From NCBI RefSeq assembly GCF_000003605.2, contig NW_003112471.1, positions 85,916 through 107,660 of the forward strand: a DNA stretch of 21,745 nt, written 5' to 3'. The stretch comes from Saccoglossus kowalevskii (taxonomy: Eukaryota > Hemichordata > Enteropneusta > Harrimaniidae). The stretch's first letter is position 1; every line of letters begins with the position of its first letter. The translations under genes and the position numbers were made by a program. The notes below the pieces were generated by a model. That model had not been told where the DNA came from, did not search any database, and saw nothing but the letters and a program-made list of their open reading frames with translations. Shown here piece by piece: positions 12,201 through 18,266 of this stretch.

Positions 12201-14420
12201 TTCACTGACTTTTGATGAGTTGAATGTGAAATATGGGAAAACGGGTATATTCACTGAATTTTATTTTCACTGAATCATCCCTATGGAAATAAAGTATTTT
12301 ACAGTAGTTAAAGACAAAGGATATGATGATGTAAAATGATGAACCATATTAATTATTGCAAAATAATGTCACAGCTACTAAGTTACAATTTACTTACCAA
12401 CTATATTAACACGGCACTCCGCAGAGCCAGGCACAACATCAGGAGGCATCCTAAGATCAAGTACATTGTGCTGATTCTGATTCTGGATGTCTACGTAATC
12501 TTAAATAAAAAATTAAAAAATTACATTTCCTGCTGTAAGTATCTTATAGAAGAAAATATTTTGTCAGTTCTTATGTAATTGTTCATTTACAAGTCAGTCT
12601 ACATGTTGTCACAGCTCAGGAAGCAGCATGTTACCATAAACACTTTAAAATTTCAACCACTTTTGAATAATCAAGTTTGAAAAATTAAAATCAGTGATTA
12701 TAGAATTGTTAGATACGTGGTGCATCACTTGTTGTCAGAAAGCAAGATTCTTGCTGTTGAGATAATGGAAGAGGTCAAAATCAACTCCAATGTATCGTAC
12801 TGAAATTTTTCACAGCAAAGCAAAGAAATAAATTTTTTGTTATCAAAACCATGACTGAATGATGTAATGTTAGAACCTAGGAAAAGAAGGGTATTTTTGA
12901 GTATCTGTCAACTTTTTAGATGATCTTTGCAAGTCAAGTTTAATTTTTCCATTGTCCATGGCATTATCTACCATTCTTCAATAATGTTTGTTTTCATTGA
13001 AGAACAAATCTGAGAATTTCAGAGAACCAAAAAAGACACAATTCTGTGTTCACTTGAAATTATAGAAGCCAATAAAATATTTTTCTTTCTTTAATTTTGT
13101 TGTGCATTGAAAGCGACTGGTATTGCTCTCGACTTATTTATGTTTTTGCAAGTACTGACACATAGTGTTTGACCATCTTCCTATTATAGTGGCATTACAG
13201 CAATTTAATTTCTATCGCTATCTTAATGTCAATTGGTGTTTGTTCAAATAATTAAGTGGTTGAATTTTAGGAAGAGGCGAAAGTTTTAAGTTTTAAAAAA
13301 TTTTAATTTTGTCATTACTGGATTTGTATCTTTGTTTGTTTTTTTCTGCATAGCTTTTTTTTTTATATGGTCTAAGTTTAGCACTGTAAATTGTCACTTA
13401 TATTGTAGTTGTTTTAATGTATTATTCTAACAAATTTGGTAATAAATCTTGGAGTTCATTCATTACTGCACTTGGGAATCTGGTGTTTATTTGAGACAAA
13501 ACCTACTAGATTTTACGGGGGAAAAACACTTTATAACATAGAACATTTCAATTTGGTTCCAAGGCAGGACGTCACAGTAACTTGATGATATTGTGTTATT
13601 ATAATATACTTCAAATCGTCAAAATCACCAACAAAATTTGCGATAAAAATTAAATGGTTGACAGTATCATGAATATGTATGTATGCATTCAGAAAGCGTT
13701 AATACATTTTTTTTCAGATTTAGTACTAAGCATAACATACCTTACACATGTTGCATGATAGATAATTTTTAATTCACGCAGACATCATTTGTTTCACAGA
13801 AATCAATATTTCATGATACATCTACATTTATATATAATGAAACATAAATATTGACTTACCATTGCTTGCAAAATCATGGTGATTATGATTGTTTTCTCCA
13901 TTATTGACTTCTTGTACTTCATTTCGCATCAACCCAGAAGGATCAAGGAACACTGAATGCACAAAGGAGCGTTCAACACCAGCAGGCTGTTATAATGAAA
14001 TATATCTAGTTTTTAATGAGAAATCTCTGCAATCTCTACACCACTCACTCATTCACTCAGGATATACAGAAATGTAAATGTTAATATCAGCTTACCTCAA
14101 CTTTCAGTATTTTTTCCACAATGTCACCACCAGCTGGACTGAAAGCACTGATTCTTATTGGAAATTCACCAACACTCATTGGAATAACAGGGAATGTAAT
14201 AGACGTTGCTTCCTTTGCTTTCACAATAAATTCTTTTCTCTCACTCCTTTCTCCTGGTTTGGCCTCAGAACAGATGTCATCTACTCCATACAAATATGCA
14301 CGTACCTAACAAAACAAGAAATATACCTAATCAGTGGAATGACCAACAATAAGGTACAAGATGCCTGAATGATTAACAAGTCATTGTCAATGACATAGTT
14401 TCTATTTGTATTATAGATAT

Positions 14421-14466
<46 letters not shown>

Positions 14467-17400
14467 CTAATGTGTGATTGTATGTGTTAGGTTTAAACTT
14501 GATTGGTCCAGGCATGTCGAATATATAAATCAGAAACTATGTTCTTTTAAACAAAATGGCCACCAATCAGCCATTTTGATCAATGTCCCATTATGTTCAA
14601 TGTATGTACCAACTCTGTCCTTGGCACGACTGAGATTGGGTTCTAGAATGGTGAAAATGTGTGATTTTGAGTCATTTTTGACCTTGAAGTGGCTGCCAAT
14701 TGGATCAGCTCAGGAAAAAAATTCATACAAATATGTCTGATATAATGTCTGATGTTTGTATAAAGTTTAAAATTGGTCCAGACATGTCAGATATATGGAC
14801 CTGGAACTGCATTTTTTGAAATAAAATGGCTGCCATTAAGCAAATTTGAACTTGATCCAAAAAATAAAATGACATGCAACAATATTGTGTTAAATGTATA
14901 TAACAAGTTTAAACCATATATGCAACAACACAAGACTGAGATTTGATTGTGGAATAGTGATGTGTGATTTTGATGTATTTTTTATATTAAAATGGCTGAC
15001 ATTCAGCCATCTTGAATAGGAACATGAAATAAATACATGTGGATAACTCTGATATAACGTCTGATATATGTGTGATATATAGCTAGATACAGACAGACGG
15101 ATGCACACACACACATGCACACACAAATAATTCTGTAATTCATTATATACATAATTCACATGAAAGAATGGTGCAAAACATATAGCAAATTTGTAGCAAC
15201 ACATAGTTGCTTATTAACAATCTAGACATATTGTCAATCCAGGTATAACAAGTCATTGTGAATGACATAATTAATTGCAAAATTCAGGACAAGCAACCAT
15301 GACCTTAAAATTGATAGTGGCAGACATAATAATGTGCCGCTGGATAAAAGAACATGTGATATGTGCAGCCAAAATATAGTTGAGGATGAGCAACATTTTG
15401 TAATGAAATGTCCAGCTTACAGTCACCATAGGGACAAATTATTCCTGACTGCACAAAATAAAGTTCCAAATTTTGATAAATAAAATAGTCAGAATAAATT
15501 CATTTTGATTATGGCAAACCATACTCTAGCACCAGCCTTAGCTGTCTTCTTAAAAAACAGCTATGGAACAAAACAGCAACAACTATCAGTGTATTAGGCT
15601 ACATTTTGCGTTTATTCCATATTCTGTATTCACCATTGGTTGCAAATTGTCTTTATTGTTTTTGATTTTTTTGATTTTTTTTAGAAAAGTTTTTATTTTT
15701 TGTTTTCTTTTTTAGATTGTAGTTTGTTTTAATTTCTTTCTGTGAGACCCTTTTTATCCTTTCCTAAGGATTTTATGCGTCTATTAAAAAAATATATAAA
15801 TATACTGTGAACCATTCTCCATGAATGAATAAATAGCTCTCTTGTGATGGGACATTTATGTGACATACATGGGTGAAAACAATGCCATTCAAATTGACAA
15901 CTGTATTTGTAGTCATTCGTCATCTAGAGTAGAGTAAAATGGCCGCCAGTCAACCATTTTTAAGTCCAATCTGACAAACAAAGTGACATACATTAAGATC
16001 CCATACATTTCAAAGAACATAGTTTACAGGTATGACCAAATCTGTCTATGCATGACTGAGATCCAGAAATAAAATTGCAGAAATGCTTGATTTTGATGAT
16101 TGCAATTCGGCCATATTAAATCGAATAAGCAAGTGAATAAATACACACACGTGCATATATGTAATTTAATAATTTTTTTGAGTGGGGTGTTCAACTAAGC
16201 ACTCACTCCTTTGTTAGCTGAATACCCTGGGTGGTAGGTTGGTTGAGTTTTTTATATGTATGTTATTCATTTATTTCATAGAAGTGCTGGGTTGATGCAT
16301 TTAATCATTGAATGTACAAAAATACCAAATACAGTTTCCTTTTTCAATCTTCTAATTATTTAAAAGACATTATAGAAATTATCACAGCGCAAATTGTCAC
16401 TGTGATTTTTTAGTTATTGTAGGCATACTACAGCACAGCTCTAAACTCTTTTACCAAAATGTTAGTGTGACGTTAACGTAGATGTGTACCTGAAAAAATA
16501 ACTTCTACGTTGATAAACCACAACCCCAGTATATAATTATATTATAAATCTCATAGAGGTAGATTTCATACTTACAATAAGATCATGTTCACCATAGTTG
16601 AAGACAGCTGCTCTTATTTCAATCTGTTCCCCCTTTATAACAGAATAGGGTAAACTCAGTTGAATAAAAAATTCCTTGAATGCTAACAACTCAAATGGCT
16701 CTGCAACACACATGCCTGTATCACGGCTCACACCAACTGCCTGTACAATCCACTGAGTCAAACTACTTGGTACAGTCACGGGCAATATCATCTGTCCATT
16801 ATCACTGCAAAAAAAATGTAGTCCTTTGAAAATTTAAAGTTCCAATTTGCTAATAATGAATATTACCCATGATGCCAATGTGATTTAAACAAGATATTGG
16901 TAAAGTCTGTGGTGCGTTGTAATATTACTTTAACATCTAACCAACTACCAATGCAAATTGCATGTAGGAAGCAAGAAACCATCTTTTCCTAGGGTCTATG
17001 GTAAGTCAACTACAACTAAGTACTGGTAGGATATTAATGTCTACTATGAATGAATTGTCATGAAGGGCAACAAGATTAGCATGGACAATAATATTGAATG
17101 GTATACCGGTAATGGCTAGAATACCAAAGTTTGGTATGTAAAAGTATTAAAAGTATTTTGACTCACTCTAGAAACTCATCTGCAAAAATCCATGTCTCTG
17201 GGAAATCTGATCTCACTTGCAACTCAGATTCATCCTCTATAATATTTTCTGCATCAGTCCAGCCATCTTCAAAGACACCAAGTCTACCACGATTATCAGT
17301 TGCAATCAACAATGCATTGACACAACAATCAATAAAAGCGATAACACGTGGATCTTGTAAGGGTAACACTTCCTCAAATATGCCTTCTACGGCTTGTTCT

Positions 17401-18266
17401 TCACAATAAATGTCAACATCAATACCACTCAATGGAGCAGTTCTAGTACGTATCTGGCCTTCCTCACAGTAGTTTCTCAACACTCCAGTATACTCTTCAG
17501 CTTGAAGAAAAAAATTATTTTTGTTAAGTGATGAAACAAGACAAGGACGGTGGAGATTTTTGTTTCTGTCTTCATCTCCTAACAGAGATATCTTTTAATA
17601 TAATTTTCCTCTCAAGCCAGACCCCTCTTTTTGCTCGTTTCAGCTTTCAGGATAAGTCTTGACAACATAACAAACTACAAGCAATACACTTGTGTCGGAA
17701 TGCTAGGTTCAACTATAACAGAATTCATTTATACATGGTCAGCAACAATTCCAATCATGCAGACTTTATATTTGATATAAAACCCACAATTTTGTTTATA
17801 ATATTAAGTGATCAATAAACTATTACTAACAGTATTCGATATATAAAAACAGAACACTAACAGAAGAGTCAAGACAACTTATGTGGCTATTCTGCTTAAC
17901 AAAATCCTGGCAGGCATTTGGGTTGAAAACTTATAGATTCAGATTTTTATCATACATACAGGCTTAATCGTATTGGGTTTACTCATATAAAACACAATAA
18001 TATGATGTACATTTAAATGACATCATTCAGCAAGGTTGAACTAAGGGACAACATCAAAAGTTCAATGTAAGATAAAAAACTTAATTCCTTTAGTTTTTTC
18101 TCATCTTTTGACGTTGTCCCTAACAGAGATTGTAACAAATTATTCCTAGTCACTAATGATATTGAAAGAGTATTATTCACTGAAGTCAATGTTCATCACA
18201 TGTACCTACCATCACTGAGCAGAGATCTTTTCTTTCTAGCAGCAGCAACAGCATTACAACCATAAC
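121..18266 (-). CDS. C3: Complement C3-like thioester protein, 20 internal exons (gene incomplete at both ends)
   Basis: Joining 20 GT-AG exons gives 980 uninterrupted codons. The family role is as a secreted opsonin: a convertase releases the anaphylatoxin, exposing a thioester that bonds covalently to target surfaces. Seen here: RKKR at residues 10-13, an anaphylatoxin-like segment (30-78), FPETW, the alpha-2-macroglobulin signature ([15 protein letters not shown]), GCGEQ with Cys378, catalytic His491, STQDTVIAL at the CUB entry, the MG8 stretch GMAIVDV..SGFEP, and the C345C cysteine cluster (913-928). Cysteines equivalent to the human C3 beta-alpha disulfide are kept (Cys3, Cys218). GCGEQT, RKKR and DTVIAL lean toward C4, but no tetrabasic alpha-gamma site is present, so 'C3-like' is safest. 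C5 is excluded by the intact thioester. The N-terminal MG1-MG5 exons (beyond 21745) and the end of C345C (before 1) are missing. The symbol denotes family membership, not proven orthology. Confidence 0.95.
500..589 (-). CDS. C3-like exon 19: C345C (netrin-like) domain
   Basis: 29 whole codons (924-952), phase 1 both ends. It reads [20 protein letters not shown], then IKACRDMDY. Cys925 and Cys947 match the C345C cysteines (human 1518 and 1537). Cys928 is extra. Acceptor TAATTAG, donor GTTAGT (weaker than the others). Confidence 0.93.
791..834. repeat. Dispersed repeat, copy A
   Basis: TCTGAGTGCATACTTTG, then GTATCCTC and a TAATAACCTTATT tail. It matches 4174-4221 in the same orientation with few mismatches. 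Family unknown. Confidence 0.75.
830..852. repeat. (TTA)n microsatellite
   Basis: About seven and a half units of TTA, abutting the 3' end of the 791-834 dispersed repeat. Confidence 0.9.
1211..1270. repeat. Direct repeat, unit 1
   Basis: GTCGAAAATAACATTTTTTA..., ending CCAAATTTGC. Nearly identical to 1368-1426. Confidence 0.85.
1368..1426. repeat. Direct repeat, unit 2
   Basis: The period is about 157 bp from unit 1. Only a few substitutions and one gap separate the units, so this is a recent local duplication or part of an unrecognised tandem repeat. Confidence 0.85.
1565..1654 (-). CDS. C3-like exon 18: anchor and C345C entry, Cys-rich
   Basis: 29 whole codons (894-922), phase 1 both ends. 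[12 protein letters not shown] matches ESCTRFYHPEKEDG. It then reads [15 protein letters not shown], keeping the LC/LC/CxC arrangement of C3 and C4 (LCRDELCRCAE). Acceptor TTCTCAG, donor GTAGGG. Confidence 0.96.
1655..2250. other. Intron, nothing recognised
   Basis: AT-rich sequence between exons 18 and 17. I see no repeat pair, exon or element. Confidence 0.6.
2251..2356 (-). CDS. C3-like exon 17: end of MG8 and anchor
   Basis: 35 whole codons (858-892), phase 0 in and 1 out. It contains [19 protein letters not shown], matching YFNVELIQPGAVKVYAYY. Val865 sits where C3 has the Cys that closes the MG8 disulfide. Acceptor TTTGTAG, donor GTGAGT. Confidence 0.96.
2507..2581 (-). CDS. C3-like exon 16: MG8
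   Basis: 25 codons (833-857), phase 0 both ends. [20 protein letters not shown] is followed by FYVDE. It aligns with the VDRYISKYEL...NTLIIYLDK region of C3. Acceptor ATATACAG, donor GTAATA. Confidence 0.93.
2779..2993. mobile_element. TACTGTAAAA-type MITE, copy 1
   Basis: Inverted ends TTACTGTAAAATACTTTATT and the complement of AATAAAGGATTTTACAGTAA. The similarity continues inward about 45 bp (GGAATTAATTTT.GCT on both sides). Non-coding, ~215 bp, probable TA or TTA target. It sits in the intron between exons 16 and 15. Confidence 0.85.
2994..3742. other. Intron remainder, nothing recognised
   Basis: Low-complexity AT-rich sequence with short open frames only. No family resemblance is seen. 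Confidence 0.55.
3743..3830 (-). CDS. C3-like exon 15: MG8 (receptor-binding-type) strand
   Basis: 29 whole codons (804-832) after a split Arg803, phase 2 in and 0 out. It reads [20 protein letters not shown], then EPIKKGLEK, matching the family GMAIVDVxLLSGF block. Acceptor TTTTTCAG, donor GTAATC. Confidence 0.96.
3892..4024. repeat. Inverted dispersed repeat, short (internally deleted) copy
   Basis: About 100 bp (3892-3990) matches the reverse complement of 18855-18952 with roughly five differences. The next ~34 bp (3991-4024) match the reverse complement of 18531-18564. The intervening ~290 bp of the long copy are absent here. Confidence 0.88.
4174..4221. repeat. Dispersed repeat, copy B
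   Basis: Second copy of the 791-834 repeat, in the intron between exons 14 and 15. It shares TCTGAGTGCATACTTTG and GTATCCTC. Confidence 0.75.
4259..4560 (-). CDS. C3-like exon 14: CUB C-terminal half, charged linker, start of MG8
   Basis: 100 whole codons (703-802) plus two bases, phase 0 in and 2 out. [20 protein letters not shown] matches the GKGQGTLSVVTMYH strand of C3. Cys737 ([10 protein letters not shown]) matches human Cys1358. A highly charged linker follows with RVGR and RVQR, clearly longer than in C3. It then enters MG8 at [10 protein letters not shown], where Ser801 replaces the family Cys. Acceptor TATATAG, donor GTAATT. Confidence 0.95.
4561..5227. other. Intron holding MITE copy 2
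   Basis: Apart from the element at 4717-4927 I see nothing in it. Confidence 0.6.
4717..4927. mobile_element. TACTGTAAAA-type MITE, copy 2
   Basis: Starts TACTGTAAAAGGATTAATTA and ends TAATTTTACAGTA. Both halves share TTCACTGGGTTT.AATTT.GCT in inverted order. Same general family as copy 1, diverged in the interior. Confidence 0.83.
5228..5389 (-). CDS. C3-like exon 13: end of thioester domain and CUB
   Basis: 54 codons (649-702), phase 0 both ends. It starts [20 protein letters not shown], the C4/A2M-type entry to CUB. It carries an unmatched Cys674 in DMEC. GYREV (Arg686) and HIRE (Arg701) are the only arginines near where human C3 is cut by factor I. Use as such sites is speculative. Acceptor ATTACAG, donor GTACAT. 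Confidence 0.94.
5390..5715. other. Intron, nothing recognised
   Basis: Short intron between exons 13 and 12 with no repeat or coding signal. Confidence 0.6.
5716..5930 (-). CDS. C3-like exon 12: thioester domain C-terminal helices
   Basis: 71 whole codons (578-648), phase 1 in and 0 out. The blocks are [39 protein letters not shown]. These match C3 NVEATSYALLAL and VVRWLNEQRYYGGGYGSTQ. Acceptor TCTCACAG, donor GTAAGT. Confidence 0.97.
6089..6257 (-). CDS. C3-like exon 11: thioester domain helices
   Basis: 56 whole codons (521-576), phase 0 in and 1 out. It starts [20 protein letters not shown] and contains [16 protein letters not shown], the counterpart of RSYTVAIAGYALAQMG. Acceptor TTGACAG, donor GTAAGT. 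Confidence 0.96.
6460..6534 (-). CDS. C3-like exon 10: thioester domain
   Basis: 25 codons (496-520), phase 0 both ends. It reads [20 protein letters not shown], then DCNTA, matching GGL...ALTAFVLISLQEA of C3. Cys515 or Cys517 is the likely partner of Cys467 (human 1101-1158 pair). Joining directly from exon 9 gives KEMT-GGVHAD, the family order, so no exon is missing. Acceptor TTTAAAG, donor GTAAGT. Confidence 0.96.
6535..7383. other. Left part of the intron between exons 10 and 9, nothing recognised
   Basis: AT-rich, ends at the TATAAA target site of the CGTT-rich element. Confidence 0.55.
7384..8079. mobile_element. CGTT-rich non-autonomous element (foldback/MITE-like), 696 bp
   Basis: Imperfect inverted ends GGCGCAGTCACACCATGACAT and the complement of ATGGTGTGCGGGGC, flanked on both sides by TATAAA (7378-7383 and 8080-8085), a candidate 6-bp target duplication. 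The interior has about thirty CGTT/AACG words and repeated CTAGCG/CGCTAG words, contrasting with the CpG-poor flanks. No ORF. The superfamily is not assigned. Confidence 0.75.
8409..8547 (+). other. Exon-like open frame on the opposite strand (unexplained)
   Basis: After a TAG at 8406-8408 the plus strand stays open, reading [20 protein letters not shown], then [20 protein letters not shown] and QPLLVYCRN. The composition is balanced and protein-like, unlike the surrounding AT-rich intron. TTTATAG or TTTTAG upstream could be acceptors, and ACT|GTAGGA downstream a weak donor. I do not recognise the family. It may be an exon of a nested gene, a retrocopy fragment or chance. Confidence 0.3.
8615..8771 (-). 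CDS. C3-like exon 9: thioester domain with catalytic His
   Basis: 52 whole codons (444-495), phase 2 in and 0 out. [15 protein letters not shown] is followed by [10 protein letters not shown] and [12 protein letters not shown], matching C3 LCGAVKWL and the PVIHQEM block. His491 lies 113 residues after the thioester Cys (116 in human C3). Cys467 matches human Cys1101. Acceptor ATTTCAG, donor GTAAGT. Confidence 0.96.
8627..8629 (-). other. Catalytic His491 of the thioester domain
   Basis: The CAC codon in VYHKEM aligns with human C3 His1126 (VIHQEM) and the C4B His; C4A has Asp here. In C3 and C4B this His attacks the thioester to form an acyl-imidazole and favours ester links to hydroxyls. 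The same preference here is inferred. Confidence 0.9.
8883..8961 (-). CDS. C3-like exon 8: thioester domain helix with two extra cysteines
   Basis: 25 whole codons (418-442), phase 1 in and 2 out. It reads [20 protein letters not shown], then KPCSTW across the border. It aligns with the YTQQLAFRQPSSAF...APSTWL segment of C3. The family STW is intact. Cys431 and Cys440 have no counterpart in human C3. Acceptor TTTTATAG, donor GTATGT. Confidence 0.95.
8962..9647. other. Intron segment, T-rich; ATTTGCAT words
   Basis: The plus strand is T-rich and contains two ATTTGCAT octamers (near 9129-9170) and AATAAA near 9348. Nothing coding recognised. Confidence 0.5.
10203..10336. other. Assembly gap (134 N)
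   Basis: Run of N inside the hAT-like element. Open frames that cross it are artefacts. The true gap length is unknown. Confidence 0.99.
10607..10646. repeat. GC-rich subterminal hairpin of the hAT-like element
   Basis: GCGTCGCGGGC (10607-10617) and GCCCGCGACGC (10636-10646) are perfect complements with an 18-base loop. Confidence 0.85.
10771..10962 (-). CDS. C3-like exon 7: thioester site
   Basis: 63 whole codons (354-416) plus split codons, phase 1 both ends. It carries [20 protein letters not shown], then IYVLLYL. Cys378 and Gln381 form the internal thioester in this family. The following helix and the KAHDYIRAG end match C3 (LELIKKGYTQQL) and C4. Acceptor TTATTTAG, donor GTGAGT. Confidence 0.97.
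10877..10891 (-). other. Thioester motif GCGEQ
   Basis: GGT TGT GGA GAA CAA-type codons give Gly-Cys-Gly-Glu-Gln with Cys378 at 10886-10888 and Gln381 at 10877-10879. Known chemistry: a Cys-Gln beta-cysteinyl-gamma-glutamyl thioester that is attacked by target hydroxyl or amine groups. All residues are intact. Confidence 0.97.
11303..11329. repeat. Short perfect hairpin
   Basis: ATTTTGATTC, a 7-base loop, then GAATCAAAAT. Role unknown. Confidence 0.7.
12126..12307. mobile_element. TACTGTAAAA-type MITE, copy 3 (one end degraded)
   Basis: The right end GTATTTTACAGTA is intact. The left end reads TTGTGAAATACTTTATTTTA, a mutated terminus. The interior GAAGTTAATTTTCGCTGAAAAGG resembles copy 1. 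Confidence 0.78.
12398..12499 (-). CDS. C3-like exon 6: CUB N-terminal strand leading into the thioester domain
   Basis: 33 whole codons (320-352) plus split codons, phase 1 both ends. It reads [20 protein letters not shown], then [21 protein letters not shown] is a common motif of the A2M/C4/TEP family just before the thioester domain. Acceptor TATTTAAG, donor GTAAGT. Confidence 0.93.
12500..13859. other. Intron between exons 6 and 5; strand-biased T-rich tract
   Basis: No exon seen. From about 12880 to 13480 the plus strand is T-rich with an AATAAA at 13441-13446, resembling a 3' UTR on the plus strand. A 9-bp-arm hairpin lies at 12974-13004. No ORF of note. Confidence 0.5.
13860..13986 (-). 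CDS. C3-like exon 5: linker to the thioester domain, Asn/His-rich
   Basis: 42 whole codons (277-318), phase 0 in and 1 out. It begins [20 protein letters not shown], matching the C3 PEGIRMNKTVAVRTLDPE region. It then carries a hydrophilic tract with [12 protein letters not shown]. Acceptor TATAACAG, donor GTAAGT. Confidence 0.93.
14096..14305 (-). CDS. C3-like exon 4: MG7 beta-sandwich with the beta-alpha interchain Cys
   Basis: 70 whole codons (207-276), phase 0 at both ends. It starts [20 protein letters not shown]. Cys218 aligns with human C3 Cys816, partner of the beta-chain Cys before the processing site. The exon ends [13 protein letters not shown], equivalent to SDGVRKSLKVVPEG. Acceptor TTGTTAG, donor GTAAGC. 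Confidence 0.95.
14424..14463. repeat. (TA)n microsatellite
   Basis: About 40 bases of alternating AT inside the intron between exons 4 and 3. Confidence 0.97.
15099..15126. repeat. (CA)n-rich microsatellite
   Basis: Interrupted CA repeat, ACACACACACATGCACACACA. Confidence 0.85.
15271..15597 (+). pseudogene. 3'-terminal relict of a LINE ORF2 (zinc-knuckle tail)
   Basis: Plus-strand frame of 108 codons with one in-frame TAA at 15481-15483. It reads [11 protein letters not shown], then [20 protein letters not shown] with the next residues [12 protein letters not shown], a C-x2-C-x9-H-x4-C knuckle. After the stop the same frame goes on [20 protein letters not shown]. This EDExHFxxxCPxY layout is typical of the C-terminus of non-LTR retrotransposon polyproteins. 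The T-rich sequence after 15640 may be its 3' UTR. No reverse transcriptase or endonuclease remains: a 5'-truncated dead copy. Confidence 0.8.
16151..16575. other. Intron remainder, nothing recognised
   Basis: AT-rich sequence up to exon 3. Confidence 0.5.
16576..16804 (-). CDS. C3-like exon 3: alpha-2-macroglobulin (MG7-side) domain
   Basis: 76 whole codons (131-206), phase 2 in and 0 out. The protein runs [19 protein letters not shown], then a [17 protein letters not shown] block, then [15 protein letters not shown], the standard signature downstream of FPESW in C3/C4/A2M. Cys162 corresponds to the human C3 alpha-chain Cys (873) that pairs with the C345C region, where Cys920 is its counterpart. 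Acceptor TTTGCAG, donor GTAAGT. Confidence 0.96.
16805..17166. other. Intron between exons 3 and 2, nothing recognised
   Basis: No repeat or coding signal seen. Confidence 0.6.
17167..17500 (-). CDS. C3-like exon 2: anaphylatoxin-like domain and start of the processed alpha chain
   Basis: 110 whole codons (residues 20-129), phase 1 in and 2 out. It holds the anaphylatoxin-like segment with Cys at 30, 51, 77 and 78 (four, not the usual six). Next come DNRGR (residues 87-91), the likely convertase cut after Arg91, an acidic stretch (ENIIEDE), and SDFPETWIF, equivalent to SEFPESWLW of C3. Acceptor TTCAAG, donor GTGAGT. The frame continues exactly into both neighbours. Confidence 0.95.
17322..17468 (-). 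other. Anaphylatoxin-like domain (C3a/C4a region) with four cysteines
   Basis: Residues 30-78. The order Cys30, Cys51, Cys77-Cys78 aligns with C3a Cys23, Cys36, Cys56-Cys57. The first Cys of the CC pair is Tyr29, and no Cys lies where C3a has Cys49. The spacings (20 and 25 residues) are longer than in human C3a (12 and 19). A C-terminal Arg is available at 91. Receptor activity of the fragment cannot be judged from sequence. Confidence 0.8.
17501..18209. other. Intron between exons 2 and 1 with a small hairpin element
   Basis: Apart from the element at 18045-18120 nothing is recognised. Confidence 0.6.
18045..18120. mobile_element. PIF/Harbinger-like mini-hairpin MITE, 76 bp
   Basis: Ends GGGACAACATCAAAAG and CTTTTGACGTTGTCCC are inverted with one mismatch. 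The element is flanked by TAA at 18042-18044 and 18121-18123. GGG ends with a 3-bp TWA/TAA duplication fit PIF/Harbinger. It is almost entirely arms with a short loop. Confidence 0.7.
18210..18266 (-). CDS. C3-like exon 1 of window: beta/alpha chain junction
   Basis: Codes residues 1-18 plus split codons at each end (phase 1 out). It reads [22 protein letters not shown] is a furin-type site in the place where C3 has RRRR and C4 has RKKR. The Cys six residues before it matches the beta-chain Cys that bonds the alpha chain in human C3. The acceptor is TTCTCAG and the donor GTAGGT. The donor four bases downstream was rejected because only the first one keeps frame with the next exon. Confidence 0.92.
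18226..18237 (-). other. RKKR proprotein processing site (beta/alpha boundary)
   Basis: AGA AAG AAA AGA encodes Arg-Lys-Lys-Arg at residues 10-13. In the family, a furin-like protease cuts here in the secretory pathway to give disulfide-linked beta and alpha chains. That cleavage occurs here is inferred from position and motif. Confidence 0.88.

Larger units (their letters stand above)
10963..12397. other. Intron between exons 7 and 6, with a higher-GC stretch and MITE copy 3
   Basis: Apart from MITE copy 3, it has a 10-bp-arm hairpin (11303-11329), three ATGCAAAT/ATTTGCAT octamers (11340-11575), and a less AT-rich block (~11740-12120) with no convincing coding frame. Confidence 0.5.
14491..16150. 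repeat. Degenerate 'AAAATGGC' repeat array interrupted by a LINE relict
   Basis: Two adjacent units (from 14491 and from 14765, ~270 bp each) share GTTTAAA..TTGGTCCAG.CATGTC, then AAAATGGC(C/T)(A/G)CC, then GACTGAGATT and TGTGTGATTTTGA. A third partial unit follows at 15935-16140 (AAAATGGCCGCC, TGACTGAGATCC, GCTTGATTTTGATGA). ACAAGTCATTGT(C/G)AATGACAT occurs before unit 1 (14378) and again at ~15249. Confidence 0.75.

Noticed and set aside
14424-14463. (TA)n tract as a promoter or origin
   Set aside because: A simple microsatellite within an intron. Nothing around it supports a regulatory role.
15271-15597. LINE-like zinc-knuckle frame as a host gene
   Set aside because: An in-frame stop, lack of start and splice context, and the retrotransposon-type C-terminal motif point to a relict.
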